DNA of 10,179 nt from Lachnospiraceae bacterium (GTDB taxonomy: Bacteria > Bacillota > Clostridia > Lachnospirales > Lachnospiraceae), in NCBI GenBank assembly GCA_017964055.1, contig JAGCSS010000116.1, forward strand, positions 1 to 10,179, given 5' to 3'. Below the pieces are notes generated by a model. That model did not search any database. It was not told where the DNA came from and saw only the letters and a list, made by a program, of their open reading frames with translations. Of the stretch, positions 6,527 through 10,179 are shown piece by piece. The position numbers and the translations under genes were made by a program. Positions within the stretch are counted from its first letter, which is position 1. Every line of letters starts with the position of its first letter.

Positions 6527-7776
6527 ATGCACAGGAAGCGATCGCTTATATAGAAGACTATACCTGGAGCACCACGAGACTCGGTCTCGACCGTACCCGC
6601 GCTTTGCTCTCGGCTCTGGGCGATCCCCAGAAAAAGCTGAAATTCATACATGTTACCGGAAGCAACGGCAAGGGCAGCACCTGCGCGATCCTCGATTCGA
6701 TCCTTCGCAAGGCGGGTTACCGCACGGGGCTTTATACCTCGCCCTATCTGGTACGCTTCAACGAGCGCATAAAAGTCAACGGCCGTGATATCCCCGATGA
6801 GGCACTCGCTTCGATCACCTCTCAGGTCAGGGTCTTTGCCGATATGATGGAGGATCATCCGAGCCAGTTCGAGCTCGTGACCGCCATTGCTATGGAGTAT
6901 TTCTATGAGATGCAGTGCGACATCGTCGTACTCGAGGTCGGCATGGGCGGCGCGCTTGACAGTACGAACGCGATCGATGCTCCCGAAGTCGCCGTATTTA
7001 CGAATATCGGGCTCGAGCACACCGAGTATCTCGGCAATACCATCGAAGAGATCGCAACCACAAAAGGCGGGATCATCAAGACCGGCTGCGACTGCGTTGT
7101 CTATCCCGGTCCCGCAGAAGCCACACTCCGCGCGATCTGCTCGGATAAGGATGTGCCTTTCCTGCTCTCCGACTTTGATGCCGCTGAGCCCGTGACTCAC
7201 TCGCTGGACGGCCAGGAGCTTAAGTATAAGGGAAAGCTCCTTTTCTTCCCCCTGCTCGGCCAGCATCAGATAAACAATCTCTGCGTGGCGCTGGACACCG
7301 TATATGTCCTGAAGAAACGCGGATGGAACATACCCACGGCAGCGATCGAATCCGGAGTCTCAAGTGTCAGCTGGCCCGCCCGTTTTCAGGTACTGAGCCG
7401 TGAGCCGCTGTTTATCCTCGACGGAGGGCACAATCCGCAGTGCGCCGAAGCCATGGCGGATATCCTCGACGATTATCTTCCCGATACGAAAGTAACGTTC
7501 ATCATGGGCGTTCTTGCCGATAAGGACTATAATTCGATGCTGGACAGCGTATGCCCCCATGCCTTGCGCTTTGTCTGCGTAACTCCCGACAGCCCCCGCG
7601 CACTGCCCGCAGACAAGCTGGCAGAGATCATCCGCGAGCGCGGTTTTGAGGCAGCGGTCTGCCGTACGGTTTCTGAGGCAGTCGATGCGGCAAAAGAAAA
7701 AACCGAACCCATAGTGGCGTTCGGTTCTCTGTATATGTCTGGTGCGGTTCTTAAGTACTTCGAAGAAAACGGTTAA
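6523..7776 (+). CDS. folC: Folylpolyglutamate synthase / dihydrofolate synthase
   Basis: This 417-residue cytoplasmic Mur-ligase-family enzyme adds glutamate to folates with ATP, which traps them in the cell and improves their binding to folate enzymes; bacterial FolC often also makes dihydrofolate from dihydropteroate. Family marks are HVTGSNGKGSTC (43-54, ATP loop), TGLYTSPYLVRFNERI, FTNIGLEHTEYLG, ATTKGGIIK with the lysine that is commonly carbamylated, WPARFQVL and LDGGHNPQ in the C-terminal domain. Length is normal. GGAGG (6508-6512) lies inside the end of folT, and the ATGA overlap implies translational coupling, so the THF riboswitch should control both genes. Whether it has dihydrofolate synthase activity cannot be read from this sequence. 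Confidence 0.96.
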   Translation: MNAQEAIAYIEDYTWSTTRLGLDRTRALLSALGDPQKKLKFIHVTGSNGKGSTCAILDSILRKAGYRTGLYTSPYLVRFNERIKVNGRDIPDEALASITSQVRVFADMMEDHPSQFELVTAIAMEYFYEMQCDIVVLEVGMGGALDSTNAIDAPEVAVFTNIGLEHTEYLGNTIEEIATTKGGIIKTGCDCVVYPGPAEATLRAICSDKDVPFLLSDFDAAEPVTHSLDGQELKYKGKLLFFPLLGQHQINNLCVALDTVYVLKKRGWNIPTAAIESGVSSVSWPARFQVLSREPLFILDGGHNPQCAEAMADILDDYLPDTKVTFIMGVLADKDYNSMLDSVCPHALRFVCVTPDSPRALPADKLAEIIRERGFEAAVCRTVSEAVDAAKEKTEPIVAFGSLYMSGAVLKYFEENG

Positions 7777-7791
7777 ACGACTGTTTTCTTC
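7762..7791. terminator. Hairpin holding both convergent stop codons, possible two-way terminator
   Basis: GAAGAAAACGG (7762-7772) pairs with CTGTTTTCTTC (7781-7791) over 11 bp including one G-U; the 8-nt loop TTAAACGA contains the stop codons of folC and of the facing diguanylate cyclase gene. A second stem follows, GGGCTTT-CCG-AAAGCCC (7800-7816), inside the cyclase coding end. Neither is followed by a clear T-run, so terminator function is tentative, but no other candidate exists between the two genes. Confidence 0.45.
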
Positions 7792-8924
7792 AAAGCGCCG
7801 GGCTTTCCGAAAGCCCTGTGGTGATAGTAGATGCAGGCTCTGCCGTTGTACTTTGCCTCGTAGAGCGATTTGTCGGCCTCCTCGCGGAGCTTTTCGAACG
7901 TAACGCCGTCCGAGACCTCGGCACAGGCAACGCCCATGCTGACCGAAACATACGGATTAAAGTTCGTGTCGGCATGAGGGATCTTCAGCGAATCGATCGA
8001 TTTTTTCAGGTCGAGTGCCCACTTGACCGCGAGCTTCGGCTCAATACCCGTCAGCATAACGAGGAACTCCTCGCCACCGACTCGTGCCGCATAATCCGTG
8101 CGGCGCTTTACATTTCTGCGGATGGCTGCGGTAACCTTGCGGATGCACTCGTCACCTGCGGCATGTCCGTAGGTGTCGTTATATTTTTTGAAATTATCGA
8201 TATCTATCATCATGATCGCCACATGAGCCTTCTGTCTGATGCAGTAGGGCCAGATATTCTCGGTGCGGCGGTCGAGTCCGCGGCGGTTGAGCAGCAGCGT
8301 CATCGGATCGGTCTCGGCCTCGGAGAGTGCCGAATCCAGACGGAGCTTGTAGTCGAGCTTGCGGATGGTGTTGGAATAGAGGGCTATCGAAAGCCCGAGT
8401 CCCATGATGGCTATAGTGATCAGCGATGTGACCGTCGCCGACGGGAATCCCCTGCCCCAGGCGAGTATCGCCGCAGGGATCAGTTCTATCGCCCAGACGA
8501 TCATGAATATCTCGGGACGCAGCACCGGAAGACATCCGATGACCAGCATCACGGCCCAGTAAAAAACGATCGCTGCAGCATCTGAGGTCGCCTTGAATGC
8601 GAAATTATACAGGATCGCGGAGATCACAAACAGATAAACATAACAGACCTTATCGAAAAGATCGGTGCGGCGGGTCCTGGTCGTAAACAGCACGGCCGCG
8701 GCACTCAGCAGAAATACGAATGTGGTTACCAGAAAAGCAAGGGTCTGATAGCTGCCCGGAAGGACATGCAGACCGGATATTTTAAGGACAGCAAAAATCA
8801 GGAGCATGCCTACAGCCCCAAAAATATTGAAGATGTAGAGCCTGCCCATGTTCAGACGATCTGTAACGGATTTGCCCGCTATCTTGTCAAACAGCGGCAT
8901 ATCCGGGAACAAATTCTCTAACAT
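7773..8924 (-). CDS. Membrane-bound diguanylate cyclase (GGDEF domain)
   Basis: This 383-residue protein should make cyclic di-GMP from two GTP at the inner face of the membrane. Residues 29-185 hold six predicted membrane helices (about 29-50, 61-80, 94-110, 115-135, 139-156, 165-185), a MASE-like sensor I cannot assign to a named family. A short linker helix with DYKLRLDSALSEAETDPMT leads into the GGDEF domain (about 205-372). The active motif is intact as GGEEF (283-287), with the metal-site segment DIDNFKKYND (241-250) and an inhibitory RxxD site (274-277) at the usual distance, so product feedback is expected. No EAL or HD-GYP domain is present. AAAGGGG sits five bases before the ATG. 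The stop codon overlaps that of folC. The signal sensed is unknown. Confidence 0.93.
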   Translation of the reverse strand: MLENLFPDMPLFDKIAGKSVTDRLNMGRLYIFNIFGAVGMLLIFAVLKISGLHVLPGSYQTLAFLVTTFVFLLSAAAVLFTTRTRRTDLFDKVCYVYLFVISAILYNFAFKATSDAAAIVFYWAVMLVIGCLPVLRPEIFMIVWAIELIPAAILAWGRGFPSATVTSLITIAIMGLGLSIALYSNTIRKLDYKLRLDSALSEAETDPMTLLLNRRGLDRRTENIWPYCIRQKAHVAIMMIDIDNFKKYNDTYGHAAGDECIRKVTAAIRRNVKRRTDYAARVGGEEFLVMLTGIEPKLAVKWALDLKKSIDSLKIPHADTNFNPYVSVSMGVACAEVSDGVTFEKLREEADKSLYEAKYNGRACIYYHHRAFGKPGALKKTVV

Positions 8925-8948
8925 TCTTACCCCTTTGCCGATCCATAT

Positions 8949-8991
8949 GATACACTGAAATCAGTATATCAAAAGCAATTTCAAACCGCAA
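8949..8991 (-). promoter_or_regulatory. Promoter and overlapping palindrome of the diguanylate cyclase gene
   Basis: On the minus strand TATACT (8963-8968) is a good -10 box preceded by TGA, an extended -10; a poor -35, TTGCGG (8986-8991), lies 17 bp upstream. The -10 is inside a 22-bp palindrome GATACACTGA-AA-TCAGTATATC (8949-8970) with one mismatch pair. A protein bound there would block the promoter, so this is a candidate repressor site. Confidence 0.45.
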
Positions 8992-8998
8992 GAACTAT

Positions 8999-9027
8999 TT
9001 GATTTTATACAATATGTAGTATAAGAT
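8999..9027 (+). promoter_or_regulatory. Possible promoter of the coiled-coil protein gene
   Basis: TTGATT (8999-9004) is followed by TAAGAT (9022-9027) after 17 bp, or by the better TATAAG (9020-9025) after 15 bp. The region is very AT-rich, so chance matches are likely, but no better promoter is seen before the gene. It also contains TTATAC (9005-9010) and GTATAA (9019-9024) as an inverted repeat. Confidence 0.35.
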
Positions 9028-9080
9028 ATTTATGAAAGCTTCTATAGATAGTTGTTTTTCACAATATTCGCAGACAGATC

Positions 9081-9107
9081 GGAAACGGTTAAAAAGTTTC
9101 CTTTAAC
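9081..9107 (+). promoter_or_regulatory. Two competing hairpins before the ribosome binding site
   Basis: GGAAAC (9081-9086) can pair with GTTTCC (9096-9101). GTTAAA (9088-9093) in its loop can pair with TTTAAC (9102-9107). With no linker between the last two strands, both stems can hardly form together. The ribosome binding site GGGAGG (9108-9113) follows at once. This may be a simple leader switch or chance in A/T-rich DNA. Confidence 0.3.
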
Positions 9108-9119
9108 GGGAGGTATTAC

Positions 9120-10010
9120 ATGCCTGACAGAATAGAAGAGATCTTAAAAGAAATACATGTGATGTTTGCCAAATGCGAGGCATACGGCAATTCACCCGAT
9201 CTCGTCATAATCTCAAAATCGGAGCTCTTTGAGCTGCTCGAAAAGCTCAACGAGGGCATCGACGAAGTACTCGACCAGTATGAGGCCACGACGCGCAGCC
9301 GTGAGAGGGCACGCATCGAACAGGACAAGCAGGCGGCGGAGACCGTTGCCCGCGCCAAGCTCGAAGCCGACGACGTGCATGCGGCCGCCTCACTCTATAC
9401 CGATACCATGCTCGAGGATATCAAGCAGATCCTCGAAGCCACGAAGAACCGCGTAAAGGACGACATGCTCGACATGCTCGCAAATATCGAGCTGCAGGAG
9501 GAGGTCCTCGACCGCAACAAGGAGAGCGTCAAGGAGGGCCTGTCCGAGCTCCACGACAGCGAGATGTACCTGAACGCTCTGACCCAGCTCCGCAAAAAGG
9601 CCGAAGAAAAGCGCAAGTTCGGCGATCAGGCAGAGCTGCTCAGAAAGGAAGAGGAAAACATCTTCGAAGAGCAGGAAAAGGAAAAGCAGGCGCAGAAGCT
9701 CAACATCCGTATCGACAAGCCCGGCGAGAATCCCGGAGTTACGATGTCCACCCGCTTCAACCGCAACAAAAAGAAAAAGAAGAAGTCCGGAAAAGCCGGC
9801 TCCGAGGCTGCGCGTGACGGTGAGCCCGAGGGCCTGAGAGCGGACTCCGACCATATCCCCGGCACCGAGTACAGTCCCGATGATTTCGACCTCGACCGCG
9901 AATATGAGGAGTGGAGAGCCGCCGAGGAGGGCGGAGATGACGACCGCAAGCCCGAGAAGAAGGGTTTCGGAAAGCTCCTCGAATCACTTTTCGGAAAAGA
10001 AGAAGAATAA
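9120..10010 (+). CDS. Coiled-coil protein of unknown function with charged tail
   Basis: Function is not known. The 296-residue protein has no signal peptide or membrane helix. Residues 1-55 (IEEILKEIHVMFAKCEAYG, then VIISKSELFELLEKL) resemble the start of short coiled-coil proteins of Clostridia often labelled ATPase or V-type ATPase subunit H; that likeness is from memory. Residues about 55-195 form a long charged helix rich in E, K, R and A, likely a coiled coil. The tail is low-complexity: a basic patch with six lysines (217-222), an acidic stretch (about 229-277), and a final amphipathic piece GFGKLLESLFGK (282-293) that could touch the membrane or a partner. GGGAGG stands six bases before the ATG. 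The gene stands alone between facing genes. The V-ATPase label is not supported by context here. Confidence 0.85.
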   Translation: MPDRIEEILKEIHVMFAKCEAYGNSPDLVIISKSELFELLEKLNEGIDEVLDQYEATTRSRERARIEQDKQAAETVARAKLEADDVHAAASLYTDTMLEDIKQILEATKNRVKDDMLDMLANIELQEEVLDRNKESVKEGLSELHDSEMYLNALTQLRKKAEEKRKFGDQAELLRKEEENIFEEQEKEKQAQKLNIRIDKPGENPGVTMSTRFNRNKKKKKKSGKAGSEAARDGEPEGLRADSDHIPGTEYSPDDFDLDREYEEWRAAEEGGDDDRKPEKKGFGKLLESLFGKEEE

Positions 10011-10013
10011 TAC

Positions 10014-10049
10014 AAAGGTGCCTGTCACCGGCCGGTGACAGGCACCTTT
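10014..10049. terminator. Perfect 36-bp palindrome between convergent genes, likely two-way terminator
   Basis: AAAGGTGCCTGTCACCGG (10014-10031) is followed directly by its exact complement (10032-10049). As RNA it gives a 16-bp stem with a GGCC loop. It begins 3 nt after the coiled-coil gene stop and ends 10 nt from the response regulator stop, with A-rich left and T-rich right ends on both strands, so it suits bidirectional termination. The GGTGCCTGTCACC arm is a widespread intergenic palindrome type, from memory, sometimes linked to REP elements. Confidence 0.75.
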
Positions 10050-10059
10050 CATATCATCC

Positions 10060-10179
10060 TCAGACCTTGAACCTGTATCCCACGCCCCAGATCGTCTCGA
10101 TGTACTGGGGATTCGACGTATCCGCTTCTATCTTTTCGCGGATCTTTTTGATGTGAACGGTAACCGTCGCGATATCTCC
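10060..10179 (-). CDS. OmpR-family response regulator, C-terminal fragment
   Basis: The window ends inside this gene; only the last 39 residues are visible. The fragment runs from [18 protein letters not shown] through [16 protein letters not shown] to the stop codon at 10060-10062. This is the end of a winged-helix DNA-binding domain: VxVHIxxIRxKIE is the recognition helix and T-I-W-G-V-G-Y-R-F the terminal hairpin of the OmpR/PhoB family. The receiver domain and partner kinase lie outside the window, so its targets cannot be given. Confidence 0.93.
   Translation of the reverse strand, partial: GDIATVTVHIKKIREKIEADTSNPQYIETIWGVGYRFKV

Noticed and set aside
6409..7266. 285-codon minus-strand frame opposite folC
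   Set aside because: It overlaps folT and folC, which have clear family motifs, and has no recognisable domain of its own.
3316..7776. The folate block as a novel biosynthetic or defence system
   Set aside because: All four genes match well-known folate families with intact motifs, and the riboswitch is of a known class.
7818..8585. 255-codon plus-strand frame opposite the diguanylate cyclase
   Set aside because: The minus-strand frame carries GGEEF, the RxxD site and six membrane helices; the opposite frame resembles no protein family.

Overview
The window looks like chromosomal DNA of an anaerobic Clostridia-type Firmicute, perhaps Lachnospiraceae. This rests on strong GGAGG/AAGGGG ribosome binding sites, sigma-A-like promoters, a class I tetrahydrofolate (THF) riboswitch, an fhs-fchA one-carbon pair, an ECF-type folate uptake protein and a Cache-type chemoreceptor. 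The genus cannot be fixed from the sequence. Coding DNA is moderately GC-rich, intergenic DNA is AT-rich, and no transposase, integrase, phage gene, CRISPR array or tRNA was seen.

Layout. 1-180: AT-rich DNA with a probable promoter pointing off the left edge and two hairpins. 181-3015 (minus): a 944-residue chemoreceptor whose outside region holds four 26-residue helical repeats followed by four 98-residue Cache repeats. 3016-3315: a divergent promoter region. 3316-5693: fhs and fchA, which take formate to 5,10-methenyl-THF. 5713-5910: promoter plus THF riboswitch. 5918-7776: folT and folC, overlapping by 4 bp. 7773-8924 (minus): a six-helix membrane diguanylate cyclase whose stop codon overlaps that of folC. 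9120-10010 (plus): a coiled-coil protein of unknown function. 10014-10049: a perfect 36-bp palindrome. 10060-10179 (minus): the last 39 residues of an OmpR-family response regulator.

How the genes fit together. The middle is a folate module: Fhs and FchA run one-carbon chemistry on THF, FolT imports folates, and FolC adds glutamates that hold them in the cell. The riboswitch lets THF level set expression of the uptake/retention pair. On either side lie signalling genes (chemoreceptor, diguanylate cyclase, response regulator) with their own promoters and no evident link to folate.

The most unusual item is the chemoreceptor: two separate tandem arrays, each of four units with an exact period, in one sensor. 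The riboswitch is a confident match to a known class. The regulatory palindromes and alternative hairpins are sequence observations without proven function.
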